Origin: an uncultured Alphaproteobacteria bacterium
GTDB taxonomy: Bacteria; Pseudomonadota; Alphaproteobacteria; GCA-2731375
NCBI GenBank assembly: GCA_951812805.1
Contig: CATOSZ010000001.1
Location: 62,001-126,000 of the forward strand
Length of the DNA: 64,000 nucleotides
Reading direction: 5' to 3'
Every line of letters begins with the position of its first letter. Within the stretch, counting starts at the first letter, position 1. The notes under the pieces were generated by a model that saw only the letters and a list, made by a program, of their open reading frames with translations, was not told the origin of the DNA and made no database searches. This document shows, one piece after another, positions 1 through 9,130 of the stretch. The position numbers were made by a program, and so were the translations under genes.

Positions 1-1432
1 CGTCACGGCCCTGCTGACGGATGCGCCCGGCCTCGCGCTCGGAACCAAGGGGCCCGGCGTCACCTCGAGTGCCAACGGCGTCGCCTCGGCCTATCTCGAT
101 CGCGCGCCGGCGCTCTATGTTTCGGACGGTTTCGATGGCGACGAGGTCAGCTATGTCTCGCACCAGTATTTCGATCAGGGCGCCGTGCTCGCGCCGATCA
201 CCAAGGACGTCGCCCTGTTGAACGGGGAGGATCCCGCGGCCGAGGTCGACGCGCTGCTCGCGACGATGGCCCGGGCGCCGAAGGGGCCGTGCTTCGTCGA
301 GCTGACGGGGGCGGCGGCACGGCGCGAGGTCGACGCATCTCCGGCGGTGGCGGCGCCCCGCCCGGCGGCGACCCTCGCCGAGAGTGACCTGGCCGCGGCG
401 CGGGCCTTGCTGGCGGCGAGCGAGCGGCCGGTGCTGATCGCCGGGCTGGAGGCCGCGACGGGCGAGAACGCCGCAGCGATCCGCGAGCTGGCGGCGGCCC
501 TGAACGCGCCGGCACTGGTGACCTACATGGCCAAGGGCGTCGTGCCCGACGGCGACCCGGCGTTCGCCGGCGTCTTCACCGGCGGCCAGGCCGAGTTCGC
601 CTGCGTCTCGAGCGCGGACCTGATCATCCTGCTCGGCCTCGATCCGGTCGAGTTGATCCGCAAGCCCTGGGCCTACGGGGCGCCGGTGCTGGATATCGCG
701 GAGATACGTCACGAGAAGCACTATATGACGCCGGCTTACGGCCTTTACGGTCCGATCGCGGCGAGCCTGGAGCACCTCGGCGACGCCGCCCGACGCTCCC
801 GGTGGGAGGCGGCGGAGATCGCGGTGTACCGGGACGGTTTTCACCAGGCCCTGGCCTTCAAGGAACGGGCCGGGATCTCGCCGGTGGACATCGTCCAGAT
901 GGCGGCGACGGCCTTTGCGGGACGGCCGCGGCTGGCGGTCGATGCCGGGGCGCACATGTTTTCCGCGGTCGCCTTCTGGCCCGCCGCTGCGCCGCTGGAC
1001 GTGCTGATTTCGAACGGCCTGGCGACCATGGCCTTCGCCCTGCCCGCCGGCCTGGCCGCCGCCCTGCACGATCCGCAGCGCGGCGCGGTCGCGATGACCG
1101 GCGACGGCGGGTTGATGATGTGCCTGGGCGAGCTGGCGACGGCGGCGCAGCAGAATGCCCGATTGACGACCATCGTCTTCAACGACGGCTCGCTCTCGCT
1201 GATCGATATCAAGCGGCAGGAAATGCAGATGCCGGATCTCGGCTTCACCTGGCCGCGGCCCGACTTCGCCGCCGTCGCCCGCGGCCTCGATTGTTCGGCC
1301 TGGCGTGTCGCTACGGCGGAAGAGCTGCAAGCCGCCCTGGCCGAGGCCGCGCAAAACGACGGACCTGGGCTGATCGACGTCGTCGTCGATCCCGACGGCT
1401 ACCTCGAGCAGATGCGGGCCTTGCGGGGCTGA
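1..1432 (+). CDS. Thiamine-diphosphate-dependent enzyme (acetolactate synthase-like), 5' end outside window
   Basis: The frame is open from base 2, so the gene enters from upstream and about 476 residues are visible. The first visible part contains GPGVTSSANGVASAYLDRAP, the N-terminal pyrimidine-binding domain pattern of the acetolactate synthase/benzoylformate decarboxylase superfamily. A central Rossmann-like domain follows, and then the C-terminal pyrophosphate domain with the ThDP/Mg motif starting GDGGLMMCLGE and ending in the FNDGS region near base 1190. The catalytic glutamate of the N-terminal domain lies upstream and cannot be checked. The gene ends 5 bases before the next ATG, so it is probably cotranscribed with the downstream hydrolase. 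The family decarboxylates or ligates 2-oxo acids; the substrate cannot be told. Biosynthetic acetolactate synthase itself is less likely because no regulatory subunit is beside it. Confidence 0.85.
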   Translation, partial: VTALLTDAPGLALGTKGPGVTSSANGVASAYLDRAPALYVSDGFDGDEVSYVSHQYFDQGAVLAPITKDVALLNGEDPAAEVDALLATMARAPKGPCFVELTGAAARREVDASPAVAAPRPAATLAESDLAAARALLAASERPVLIAGLEAATGENAAAIRELAAALNAPALVTYMAKGVVPDGDPAFAGVFTGGQAEFACVSSADLIILLGLDPVELIRKPWAYGAPVLDIAEIRHEKHYMTPAYGLYGPIAASLEHLGDAARRSRWEAAEIAVYRDGFHQALAFKERAGISPVDIVQMAATAFAGRPRLAVDAGAHMFSAVAFWPAAAPLDVLISNGLATMAFALPAGLAAALHDPQRGAVAMTGDGGLMMCLGELATAAQQNARLTTIVFNDGSLSLIDIKRQEMQMPDLGFTWPRPDFAAVARGLDCSAWRVATAEELQAALAEAAQNDGPGLIDVVVDPDGYLEQMRALRG

Positions 1433-1437
1433 GGGCG

Positions 1438-2634
1438 ATGACTGCGGCAGAGGATCCCCGGTTCGCGGCGCTCGACGACTGGATCGAAGGCATGATCAGG
1501 GCGGGCAAGCTGGCCCGTGCGCAGACGACCGTCTTCAAGTCCGGCACGCTCCTCCACACCAACCGGCAGGGCGTCATGGACATCGCCGGCGACGTTCCGC
1601 TGTGCGACGACGCGATCTTCCGCATCTATTCCATGACCAAACCGGTCACCGCCGTCGCCATGATGAGCCTGGTCGAGGCGGGGCTCTGCGCGCTCGACGA
1701 CCCGTTGGCCAAGTTCATACCGGCCTTCGCCGCCACCCGCGTTTATCGCCGCGGCGCCATCGACGATATGACGTTGGCGCCTCCCGACACGGCGCTGACG
1801 ATCCGCCATCTGCTCACCCACACCGGCGGCCTGACCTATGCCAACCAGCGGGTCGAGCCGGTCGCGACGCTCTACCGCGAGAACAAGGTGGACTTCTCCG
1901 CCGCGCGCGACGATTTCGCCGCCCTGGTCGACACGGTCGCCGGCCTGCCGCTGGTCTTCGATCCGGGCGCGCGCTGGCACTACAGCATTTCGCACGACGT
2001 GCTTGGCCGCCTGATCGAGGTGATCTCGGGACAGCGGTTCGACGCGTTCCTGGCGGCGCGGGTTTTCCGCCCGCTGGGGATGGTAGACACCGGCTTCCGC
2101 ATTCCGCCGGCGAAGCATCACCGGCTGCCGGCGATCTACGGCTATGACAAGCAGGGCGCCTTGCGGGACATCAGCGACTATTCGGCGGCGCGCTTCCTAC
2201 GGGGCGGCACGCTGCTCTCAGGCGGCGGCGGCCTGGTCTCGACCTCGGCCGACTATCTGCGCTTCGCCCGCATGCTGCTGAATGGGGGCGTGCTGGACGG
2301 TACGCGTGTTCTGCGCGCCGAGACGGTGGCGCGGATGACCCGCAACGACCTCGCAGGCGACCTGCCGTCGCGCGGCGCCGACACGGACAGCGGCGACGCG
2401 CTGGCCGGCATCGGCTTCGGCCTGATCGGTGCCGTCATGCTCGACCCCGCCCGCTCGGTCTTCGCCGGATCCCCGGGCGACTATTGCTGGGGCGGGGCGG
2501 CGAGCACCTATTTCTGGGTCGATCCGGCCGAGGACATGGTCGTGGTCTTCATGACCCAGCTGATGCCGCCGGCCGCCCTGCCCACCCGCCGCGAGGTTCG
2601 CCGCCTGGTCTATGCCGCCCTGGCGAGGGCATAG
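1438..2634 (+). CDS. Serine hydrolase of the beta-lactamase class C/esterase fold
   Basis: 398 residues from the ATG 5 bases after the preceding stop; an open frame extends upstream, but only as a shadow of the ThDP gene. The SxxK nucleophile motif is visible as SMTK (Ser65, Lys68), a YSISHD segment supplies the second-motif tyrosine near residue 182, and a C-terminal WGGAAST stretch sits where the third motif is expected. LLTHTGGL is typical of the family. These proteins include esterases, D-aminopeptidases and lactonases as well as AmpC. No signal peptide is seen, which argues for a cytoplasmic esterase rather than a periplasmic beta-lactamase. Close spacing to the genes on both sides suggests a shared operon. 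Confidence 0.85.
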   Translation: MTAAEDPRFAALDDWIEGMIRAGKLARAQTTVFKSGTLLHTNRQGVMDIAGDVPLCDDAIFRIYSMTKPVTAVAMMSLVEAGLCALDDPLAKFIPAFAATRVYRRGAIDDMTLAPPDTALTIRHLLTHTGGLTYANQRVEPVATLYRENKVDFSAARDDFAALVDTVAGLPLVFDPGARWHYSISHDVLGRLIEVISGQRFDAFLAARVFRPLGMVDTGFRIPPAKHHRLPAIYGYDKQGALRDISDYSAARFLRGGTLLSGGGGLVSTSADYLRFARMLLNGGVLDGTRVLRAETVARMTRNDLAGDLPSRGADTDSGDALAGIGFGLIGAVMLDPARSVFAGSPGDYCWGGAASTYFWVDPAEDMVVVFMTQLMPPAALPTRREVRRLVYAALARA

Positions 2635-2712
2635 GGAGGCCTATTGCCCTTCGCCGGAAAACCGCCGAGTCTGAGGGCATCATTCCGTTCGGCGATCGAG
2701 GCAGGCGATACG

Positions 2713-3708
2713 ATGAGCAACAAGGCGGCGGTCATCCACGAAAAGGGCTCGCCCGACGTATTCCGGTGGGAGGACTGGCCCCTCGGCGACCCGGCGGAGG
2801 GAGAGGTGCGCATCCGCCACGGCGCCGTCGGCGTGAACTATGTCGACACCTACCATCGCCGCGGCATGCCGCACCCCTGGGCCGTGCCGGAGCTGCCGCT
2901 CGTGCTCGGTTTCGAAGGCGCGGGCGTGGTCGAGGCGGTCGGCGACGAGGTGGTGGATCTCGCCGTCGGCGACCGGGTCGGCTATGCCTATCCGCCACAT
3001 GGCTCCTACAGCCAGGTGCGTTGCTACCCGGCGGACCGCTGCGTGAAGCTGCCGGACGAGATCGACGACGTCCAGGCCGCCGGCATGATGCTGAAAGGCC
3101 TGACCGCGCAATATCTCATCCGCCGCACCTATGCCGTTCAGCCCGGCGACACGGTGCTGGTGCATGCCGCGTCGGGCGGCATGGGATTGATCCTCTGTCA
3201 GTGGTGCAACGCCATCGGGGCCCGGGTCGTCGGGACGGTCAGCACGCGGGAGAAGGCGGAGCTGGCCGCCGCACACGGTTGCCACCACCCCGTCGTCCGC
3301 TCGGAGGAAAGCTTTCTCGATGTCGTCCGCGAGGTGACGGATGGGGTGGGCGTGCCGGTGGTCTACGAATCGATCGGCAAGGACACCTTCATGGACTCGC
3401 TCGACTGCCTGCGCCCGCTCGGCGTCATGGCGAGCTACGGCCATGCCTCGGGCGAGCCGCCGGACGTGAACGTCGTCGACCTCGGGCGCCGCGGCTCCCT
3501 CTTCCTCACGCGGCCCGCCATCATGCATTACATGGCGGAGCGCGCGCATATCGTCGCCGGCGCCGAGGACCTGTTCGATGCCGTGCTGAACGCCGGCGTC
3601 AAGATCAACGTCAACCACACCTGGCCGCTCCGCGAGGCGGGCGCGGCGCATGCGGCCATCGAGGGCTCGAAAACCACCGGCTCCGTGGTCCTGTTGCCCT
3701 GGGAATAG
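2713..3708 (+). CDS. Zinc-independent quinone oxidoreductase (zeta-crystallin type, MDR superfamily)
   Basis: 331 residues starting at the ATG of MSNKAAVIHEKG; a TTG 69 bases upstream is in frame but encodes no family-like sequence. The GroES-like N-terminus contains GVNYVDTYHRRG and VLGFEGAGVVEAVG, and the nucleotide-binding segment AASGGMGLILCQW lies near residue 155. Zinc-ligand cysteines of alcohol dehydrogenases are absent. These enzymes reduce quinones or enones with NADPH in the cytoplasm. The gene is the last of a + strand group and converges on the MFS transporter gene, with about 10 bases between the two stops. Confidence 0.88.
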   Translation: MSNKAAVIHEKGSPDVFRWEDWPLGDPAEGEVRIRHGAVGVNYVDTYHRRGMPHPWAVPELPLVLGFEGAGVVEAVGDEVVDLAVGDRVGYAYPPHGSYSQVRCYPADRCVKLPDEIDDVQAAGMMLKGLTAQYLIRRTYAVQPGDTVLVHAASGGMGLILCQWCNAIGARVVGTVSTREKAELAAAHGCHHPVVRSEESFLDVVREVTDGVGVPVVYESIGKDTFMDSLDCLRPLGVMASYGHASGEPPDVNVVDLGRRGSLFLTRPAIMHYMAERAHIVAGAEDLFDAVLNAGVKINVNHTWPLREAGAAHAAIEGSKTTGSVVLLPWE

Positions 3709-3718
3709 TCGCGATCCC

Positions 3719-5233
3719 TCAGCGCTTGATCTTCACGATCATGACGAAGGCGAGCGAGCTGAAACAGGCGACGGTGTAAAGCAGGAAGGCGTTGTTGTAG
3801 CCGATCATCGTGGCCTGGCGGGCGATCTCGCCGGCGATGGCCGCCAGGCCGCCGACGCTGTCGAGTTGCCACAGGCCGGTAACGGTGTCGAAGTTCAGGG
3901 CTTCGTTATAGGGCGAGACGACCTCGGTCAGTTCCGCGTAGTTGACCTTGGTCGTGCGGACCACCGCCATCACGCTCAACGCGATCGAGATGGAACTGCC
4001 GAAATTGCGGATCAGGTGGAAGACGCCGGCCCCTTCGGGCAATAGCTTCGCCGGCAGGGTCGCGAAGGTCACCACCGAGAGCGGCACCCAGAGCATGCCG
4101 CAGCCGAACCCCTGAAGCGCGCCGATCCAGCCGACCGTCGCGGCGGGAACGCTCAGATCGAAGGTCGCCATGCTCCAGCCGCTGATGCCGATGCAGACGA
4201 TGCCGACGGTCATGCCGATGCGCGGATCCAGCTTGCCCATCCGCGCGGCGCAGACGAAGCCGAGCACCATGCCGAGGCCGCGGGTGGCCAGCAGGGTGCC
4301 GATCAGCGAGTCCGGATAGCCCTTCAGCCCCTGCAGCATGGAAGGCAGCAGCACCGTCGGTGTCAGGTTCAGCATGCCGTAGACGAAGACCAGGACCAGA
4401 CCGATGGTGAAATTGCGGTTGGTGAACAGCCGGGGATTGATGAAGGGCCTGTCGGTGGTGACGGTATGCACGACGAAAATGTAGAAGGTCAGCGCCATGA
4501 GCGCGGCGATGACGACGATCTCCGGCGTCTCGAACCAGTCGAGCCGCTCCCCCCTGTCGAGCATGATCTGCAGGCAGGCGACGGAGATCGAGAGGGCGAG
4601 GAAGCCCGTCCAGTCGAGGCGGATACCTTGCTGCTTGCCGGCATCCTTGATGAAGGCCCAGACGCCGAGCAGGGCGACGAGGCACAACGGCACGATCAGG
4701 ATAAAGGTCCAGCGCCAGTCGTAGACCTCGGTCAGGTAGCCGCCGATCGAGGGGGCGATCGCCGGCCCGACGACGACGGACATGCCGAAAACGCTGTTGG
4801 CCATCGCGTGCTGGTGCTTGGGATAGGTGTCCAGGATGATCGCCTGGGCGAGCGGCATCAACGGCGCGCCGAACGCGCCCTGCGCCATCCGGTAGATCAG
4901 CAAGGTCTCCAAGGTCGTCGCCGTCGCGCACAGCAAGGTGGAGATGGTAAAGCCGATCACCGCGCCCAGCAGCAACGGTCGGCGGCCGAGGCGGGCGACA
5001 GCCCAGCCGGTCATCGGCGTTGCGACGCCGGTCGCCACCACGTTCAAGGTCACGACCCAGGAGATCTGATCCTGCGTCGCCGACAGCGCGCCCTGCAATT
5101 GCGGCAGCGCCACGTTCACGATGGTGAGCGACATCGCATAGAGCATCGTCGCCAGCGCCATCGTCGCCAGGATCATGGCCCGGCCGAAGGCCGTGCTCTC
5201 GCGTGTGTCCATGTTCGTCTGCATGGCGGCCAC
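3719..5233 (-). CDS. MFS multidrug exporter, DHA2 (EmrB/QacA) family
   Basis: 504 residues, the usual size for the 14-helix DHA2 drug:proton antiporters. The N-terminus carries the family hallmark NVALPQLQGAL after the first helix, an arginine-rich A-type loop (ARLGRRPLLLG) and GPAIAPSIGGYLTEVYDWRW, the antiporter motif C region. Hydrophobic segments continue to the C-terminus. It lies about 20 bases downstream of the LLM oxidoreductase gene on the same strand, so it is probably the last gene of the molybdenum-hydroxylase operon and may export a toxic intermediate; that role is inference. Nearby in-frame ATGs (for example at 5224) make the exact start uncertain. The IS in the small-subunit gene upstream may be polar on it. 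Confidence 0.88.
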   Translation of the reverse strand: MAAMQTNMDTRESTAFGRAMILATMALATMLYAMSLTIVNVALPQLQGALSATQDQISWVVTLNVVATGVATPMTGWAVARLGRRPLLLGAVIGFTISTLLCATATTLETLLIYRMAQGAFGAPLMPLAQAIILDTYPKHQHAMANSVFGMSVVVGPAIAPSIGGYLTEVYDWRWTFILIVPLCLVALLGVWAFIKDAGKQQGIRLDWTGFLALSISVACLQIMLDRGERLDWFETPEIVVIAALMALTFYIFVVHTVTTDRPFINPRLFTNRNFTIGLVLVFVYGMLNLTPTVLLPSMLQGLKGYPDSLIGTLLATRGLGMVLGFVCAARMGKLDPRIGMTVGIVCIGISGWSMATFDLSVPAATVGWIGALQGFGCGMLWVPLSVVTFATLPAKLLPEGAGVFHLIRNFGSSISIALSVMAVVRTTKVNYAELTEVVSPYNEALNFDTVTGLWQLDSVGGLAAIAGEIARQATMIGYNNAFLLYTVACFSSLAFVMIVKIKR

Positions 5234-5253
5234 GTGATCAGGCTCGACTTACC

Positions 5254-6261
5254 CTAGCGATCCGCAAAGCGGGGCATCACGTCGCGGGCGAACCATTCGA
5301 TCTGTTCGTTCATCTCGGCGACGGTTTGCACGGGGATCATGAGGGCGGCGCAGTGGTCGACCCCCATGGCCGCCAGCTGCGTGATCTTGTCGGCAACCGT
5401 GTCGGGCGTGCCGATCAGATTGGCCGTGACCTGGTGGCCGAGGTCCCGGCCGGTATAGTTGAGGGAGATACGGTGCGCGACCAGGTCGCTCGCCATATAG
5501 CGCGCTTCGGCCTCCGCATCGCTTCCGGCGAGCAGCATGGAAAACTGGGGGGCCACTTCGACCGCGTTCCGTGGCCGGCCGGCCGCCTCGCTCAGATCCT
5601 TCAACCGGTCGATCCGCTCCCCCAGTTCGGCGAACGGTCGCCAGCCCGGCAACCAGCCCTGTCCGTGCCGGGCGGCCCGTTCGACCATGGCCATATTGTG
5701 CCCGCCGACAAACAGCGGGAAGGGGTCCTGCTGTGGTTTCGGCTGCATTTCGATGTCGCGAAAGGCGTAGTGGGTGCCCTCGAAACTGGCTTTCGCCTCG
5801 CCGATCAAGCGCTGGAAGGCGGCGATCCCCTCGTCCAACATGTCGCCGCGTCGAGCCTCGGCGCGGCGCGGATCGAGGGCGGTGAACTCCTCCCGGTAGG
5901 CGCCGAGGCCGACGCCGAGGATGAAGCGGCCGCCGGTCAGCCGGTCGAGCGTCGCGACCTGCTTGGCGAGATAGACCGGCTCGCGCATCGGCATGACCAG
6001 GAGCGCGGTGCCGAGGCGGATCCGCGCCGTCGCCTGGCCGCACATGGCGAGCGTGATCAACGGCTCGTAGAAGGCGGGGACGCGGCCGGCGAACTTCTCG
6101 CGCACGTAGTCCTGCGTGGTGATGTGGTCGTTGCCCCAGATGGAATGGTAGCCGAGCCGCTCGCAAAGCCGCGCCTGCTCGACGAAGTCCTCGGGCGCGG
6201 CGAACGGGACCGGGTACATGACGCCCTCGAAACAGGTCGCCAGGCAAATCGAAAACTTCAT
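5254..6261 (-). CDS. LLM-class flavin-dependent oxidoreductase
   Basis: 335 residues starting at MKFSICLATCF; its ATG overlaps the stop of the small-subunit gene remnant (ATGA). The luciferase-like TIM-barrel fold is indicated by GYHSIWGNDHI near residue 40, RIRLGTALLVMPMREPVYLAKQ and TGGRFILGVGLG, the flavin-binding strands of FMN- or F420-dependent monooxygenases and methylene-tetrahydromethanopterin-reductase-like proteins. The cofactor cannot be decided here. Its translational coupling to a molybdenum hydroxylase suggests it acts on the same substrate, perhaps a heterocycle or amine. The longer in-frame extension upstream (start 6318) is really the tail of the small-subunit gene read in another frame. 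Confidence 0.87.
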   Translation of the reverse strand: MKFSICLATCFEGVMYPVPFAAPEDFVEQARLCERLGYHSIWGNDHITTQDYVREKFAGRVPAFYEPLITLAMCGQATARIRLGTALLVMPMREPVYLAKQVATLDRLTGGRFILGVGLGAYREEFTALDPRRAEARRGDMLDEGIAAFQRLIGEAKASFEGTHYAFRDIEMQPKPQQDPFPLFVGGHNMAMVERAARHGQGWLPGWRPFAELGERIDRLKDLSEAAGRPRNAVEVAPQFSMLLAGSDAEAEARYMASDLVAHRISLNYTGRDLGHQVTANLIGTPDTVADKITQLAAMGVDHCAALMIPVQTVAEMNEQIEWFARDVMPRFADR

Positions 6262-6383
6262 GGGCTCGGCTCCGTCAGGCTTTCGATGGCCTCGATGATC
6301 TTGGCGTAGCCGGTGCACCGGCAGATGTTGCCTTCGAGATAGCGCTGGATCTCGGCCCGGCTCGGGTTCGGAATTTCCGCTAG

Positions 6384-7927
6384 CAGCCTGTCGGACTTGA
6401 GCCGAGTTTCGAGATGAGATTCACTGTCACGGTCTGATTCTCTCCTGCGCGGTGATTTTGTGATGAGCAACTTTCGACAGGTTGACCGGGAGACCAGCTA
6501 TCTTCTGCCGCCTTCGGTGGACGAATGGCTGCCTGATCGTCATCTGGCGCGCTTCGTGGTCGATGTGCTGGAGCAGCTGGATCTCTCTGCGTTCGTGAAG
6601 GCCTATCGTGGTTCGGGCTCGGCGGCGCATCACCCGAGCGTCCTGCTGGGCCTGCTGATCTACGGCTACGCGACGGGGGTGCATTCCAGCCGGAAGCTGG
6701 AGCGGGCGAGCTATGATTCGGTGGCCTTCCGCTTCATCGCGGCAAACGACCACCCCGACCACGACACGATCGCCACGTTCCGCCGTCGCTTCCTGCCGCT
6801 GATCGAGGGGCTGTTCGTGCAGGTTCTGCTGCTGGCGCGGCAGGCCGGCATGCTGCAACTGGGCACGGTGGCGCTGGACGGGACGAAGATCCATGCCGAC
6901 GCGAGCCGGCACAGCGCCCTGTCGTGGCAGCGTGCGGGCGAGATCGAAGCCCGGCTGCGGGCCGAGGTGGCGGAGTTGATGGCGTTGGCGGAAGCGGCGG
7001 ACCGGTCCGAGGTTCCCGACGGCATGAGCGTGCCGGAGGAGCTGGCACGGCGCGAGGACCGGCTGGCGGCGATCGCCGCGGCGAAGGCGGAGATCGAGGC
7101 GCGGGCGGCCGAGCGTCATGCGCGGGAGCAGGCGGAGTACGAAGAGAAGCTGGCAGCCCGCGAGGCGAAGGAAACGCGGACCGGCCGCAAGCCGGGCGGG
7201 CGGCCACCGAAGCCGCCGGAGCCGGGGCCACGGGCGAAGGACCAGGTCAACCTGACGGACCCGGACTCGCGCATCATGCCGGTGGCCGGCGGCGGCTTCG
7301 AGCAGTGCTACAACGCCCAGGCTGCGGTGGCCGCCGGCAGCCTGCTGGTGGTCAGCGCCGACGTGGTGCAGGCGGCGAACGACAAGCAGCAGATCGAACC
7401 GACGCTCGAAGCACTCGCCGGCCTGCCGGACGGGCTTGGCGAGGTCGAGACCCTGTTGGCGGACAGCGGCTACTTCAGCCAGGCCAACGTCGAGGCCTGC
7501 GGGGAAGCGGAGATCGCGCCGCTGATCGCGCTCGGCCGGGAGCACCACCATCTTTCCTGGCGGGACCGCTTCGCCGAGGCGCCGCCAGCGCCCGAGGATC
7601 CGACGCCGCTCGAGGCGATGTGCCATCGCCTGGCCACACCCGAGGGCCGGGCGCTCTACGCGCTTCGCAAGCAGACGCCGGAGCCGGTGTTCGGCATCAT
7701 CAAATCGGTGATGGGCTTGCGTCAGTTCAGCCTGCGCGGCCTCGACAAGGCGAAGGGGGAATGGACCTTGGCCACGCTCTCCTGGAACATCAAGCGGATG
7801 TTCGTCCTCAGCCACGCCTGAACGGGCGGGCCAACCCGCGTTCGCAACTTCATGGGGGTAAATCCATGACATCGACGCCCGCCAAGCCAATCTTACCAAT
7901 CCTTGCATGCCCGAGTCCGACAGGCTG
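6384..7927 (+). mobile_element. IS1182-family-like insertion sequence, 1,544 bp, with CTAG target duplication
   Basis: The ends are inverted repeats whose first 14 bases are perfect (CAGCCTGTCGGACT), with further partial matches inward. CTAG flanks both ends (6380-6383 and 7928-7931). Because CTAG is its own reverse complement it could be counted as part of the repeat, but the interrupted host gene is restored exactly when one copy is kept, which supports a 4-bp target duplication. One transposase gene fills the element. The perfect ends and intact transposase suggest a recent, possibly active copy. Confidence 0.92.
6463..7821 (+). CDS. Transposase, IS1182-family-like (DDE superfamily)
   Basis: 452 residues from the second of two adjacent start codons (GTG at 6460, ATG at 6463). 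The N-terminal region (YLLPPSVDEWLPDRHLARF, then HPSVLLGLLIYGYATGVHSSRKLE) is the DUF772-type domain, followed by DGTKIHADASRHSALSW, a charged Glu/Ala/Arg-rich helical linker at about residues 160-240, and a C-terminal catalytic half with LLADSGYFS and the tail EPVFGIIKSVMGLRQFSLRGL. This order is typical of the IS1182 group. The frame is intact. It acts on the element's own ends and has no role in the surrounding operon except disrupting it. Confidence 0.9.
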   Translation: MSNFRQVDRETSYLLPPSVDEWLPDRHLARFVVDVLEQLDLSAFVKAYRGSGSAAHHPSVLLGLLIYGYATGVHSSRKLERASYDSVAFRFIAANDHPDHDTIATFRRRFLPLIEGLFVQVLLLARQAGMLQLGTVALDGTKIHADASRHSALSWQRAGEIEARLRAEVAELMALAEAADRSEVPDGMSVPEELARREDRLAAIAAAKAEIEARAAERHAREQAEYEEKLAAREAKETRTGRKPGGRPPKPPEPGPRAKDQVNLTDPDSRIMPVAGGGFEQCYNAQAAVAAGSLLVVSADVVQAANDKQQIEPTLEALAGLPDGLGEVETLLADSGYFSQANVEACGEAEIAPLIALGREHHHLSWRDRFAEAPPAPEDPTPLEAMCHRLATPEGRALYALRKQTPEPVFGIIKSVMGLRQFSLRGLDKAKGEWTLATLSWNIKRMFVLSHA

Positions 7928-8278
7928 CTAGGAGCGCCCGGGTCGTCAGGATGAAGCCGGGGGTGCAGAACCCGCACTGCACCGCGCCATGGCGCACGAA
8001 GGCCTCCTGGATCGGGTCGAGGCGATCCGGCCCGCCCAGGCCCTCGATGGTCAGCACCGCCCGGCCGTCGACGTCGACTGCGAGCATCGTGCAGCTGCTG
8101 GCCGGCAGCTCGTCGACCAGGACGGTGCAGGCGCCGCAGACTTCCATCTCGCAAGATCGCTTGACGCCGTGCAGACCGAATTGCGTGCGCAACAGGTCGA
8201 TCAACAGCAGGTTCGCCGCGACCTCGGCATTGACGGCCTCGTCGTTCAGGGTGAAGGCGATGGCGTGGCGGGATCCGG

Positions 8279-9130
8279 TCATGACGTCGCCTCGCGGCCG
8301 GCGGCCCGCCAGGCCGCTGTGATCGCGCGTCGGGTCATCACGCCGGCGATGTGGCGGCGATAGTCGGCACCGTCGCCGGTAACCTCGAGGCGGTCGATAT
8401 CCTCCCTGATCACCCGGCGCAGCGCTTCGAGGTCGAGCTCTTGGCGCACATCGCCGAGATAGGCCTCGCACGCCCGCAGGGCCACCGGTCGCGCGGCGAG
8501 GCAGCCGAGCCGGACCCGTGGCGGGCGTCCCGGCGGCAGCGAGGCGGCGGCGCCGACCAGGGCGCGCTGGCCGTCGAGCTGGCGGACGTAGCGCGTCGCC
8601 TCCCGCCCCGCCGGGATATCGATCCGCAGCAGGATCTCGTCATCGGCGCGCCGGGTTTCCAGCGGGCCCTGGATGAAGTCGTCCGCGGCAAGGGCGCGCC
8701 GGCCGCGCCGGGAGGCGAGATGGAGGGTCGCGTCGAGCGCGGCCAGCACGGTTGGCGGATCGGCCGACGGCTCGGCGAAACACAGGTTGCCGCCGATCGT
8801 GCCGCTGGCGCGAACCCGGGGGTTGGCGATCTCACCGCAAAGCGCAGCCAACGCCGGCGCCCGGGCGCAAACCTCCGGGTGGCGCGAGATCTCCCGGTGC
8901 GTCGCCAGCGCGCCGATCCTGAGGGTGTCGTCGCCGGTGGTAATGGCCCGAAGCTCGGGAATGCGCTTGAGGTCGACGAGACAGTCATAGTCCGCGAGCC
9001 GCAGCTTCAGGACGAGTAGCAGCTCGGTGCCGCCGGCATAGGCGGTCGCCCGCTCGCCGCCTGCGGCAAGCGCGTCGAGTGCCGCCTCCAGCGTGCGGGG
9101 GCGGAGATATTCGAACGGCCTAGGAAGCAT
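8279..9130 (-). CDS. FAD-binding medium subunit of a CO-dehydrogenase/xanthine-dehydrogenase-family enzyme (CoxM-like)
   Basis: 283 residues, the normal length for CoxM-type subunits. The two FAD-contacting motifs are AYAGGTELL near residue 31 and ASGTIGGNLCFAEPSADPP near residue 108. FAD passes electrons from the molybdenum/2Fe-2S subunits to the acceptor. It overlaps the large-subunit gene by 11 bases at its start and the small-subunit gene by 4 bases at its end, so the three subunits are translationally coupled in the order large, medium, small. With the small subunit broken, the complex should lack its iron-sulfur relay even though this subunit looks intact. Confidence 0.93.
   Translation of the reverse strand: MLPRPFEYLRPRTLEAALDALAAGGERATAYAGGTELLLVLKLRLADYDCLVDLKRIPELRAITTGDDTLRIGALATHREISRHPEVCARAPALAALCGEIANPRVRASGTIGGNLCFAEPSADPPTVLAALDATLHLASRRGRRALAADDFIQGPLETRRADDEILLRIDIPAGREATRYVRQLDGQRALVGAAASLPPGRPPRVRLGCLAARPVALRACEAYLGDVRQELDLEALRRVIREDIDRLEVTGDGADYRRHIAGVMTRRAITAAWRAAGREATS

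Larger units (their letters stand above)
6258..8282 (-). pseudogene. (2Fe-2S) small subunit of a CoxS/xanthine-dehydrogenase-type enzyme, split by an IS1182-like element
   Basis: The N-terminal 118 residues (8282 to 7928) and the C-terminal 39 residues (6379 to 6258) of one 158-residue protein lie on either side of the insertion. Deleting the IS and one CTAG copy restores a continuous frame reading RALLAEIPNPSRAEIQRYL. The N-terminal part has the plant-ferredoxin cluster (CEMEVCGAC, residues 44-52, plus Cys64), and the second cluster is split: CGFC before the insertion and ICRC after it. As it stands the N-terminal part ends in the IS-derived tail CRTRACKDW and lacks half of the second cluster, so it should be non-functional. 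The upstream start overlaps the medium-subunit stop by 4 bases and the gene end overlaps the LLM start, showing the original operon. Confidence 0.93.

Noticed and set aside
1438-2634. True AmpC beta-lactamase
   Set aside because: No signal peptide and only the general SxxK/YxS fold; the operon context is metabolic, so an esterase-type member is more likely.
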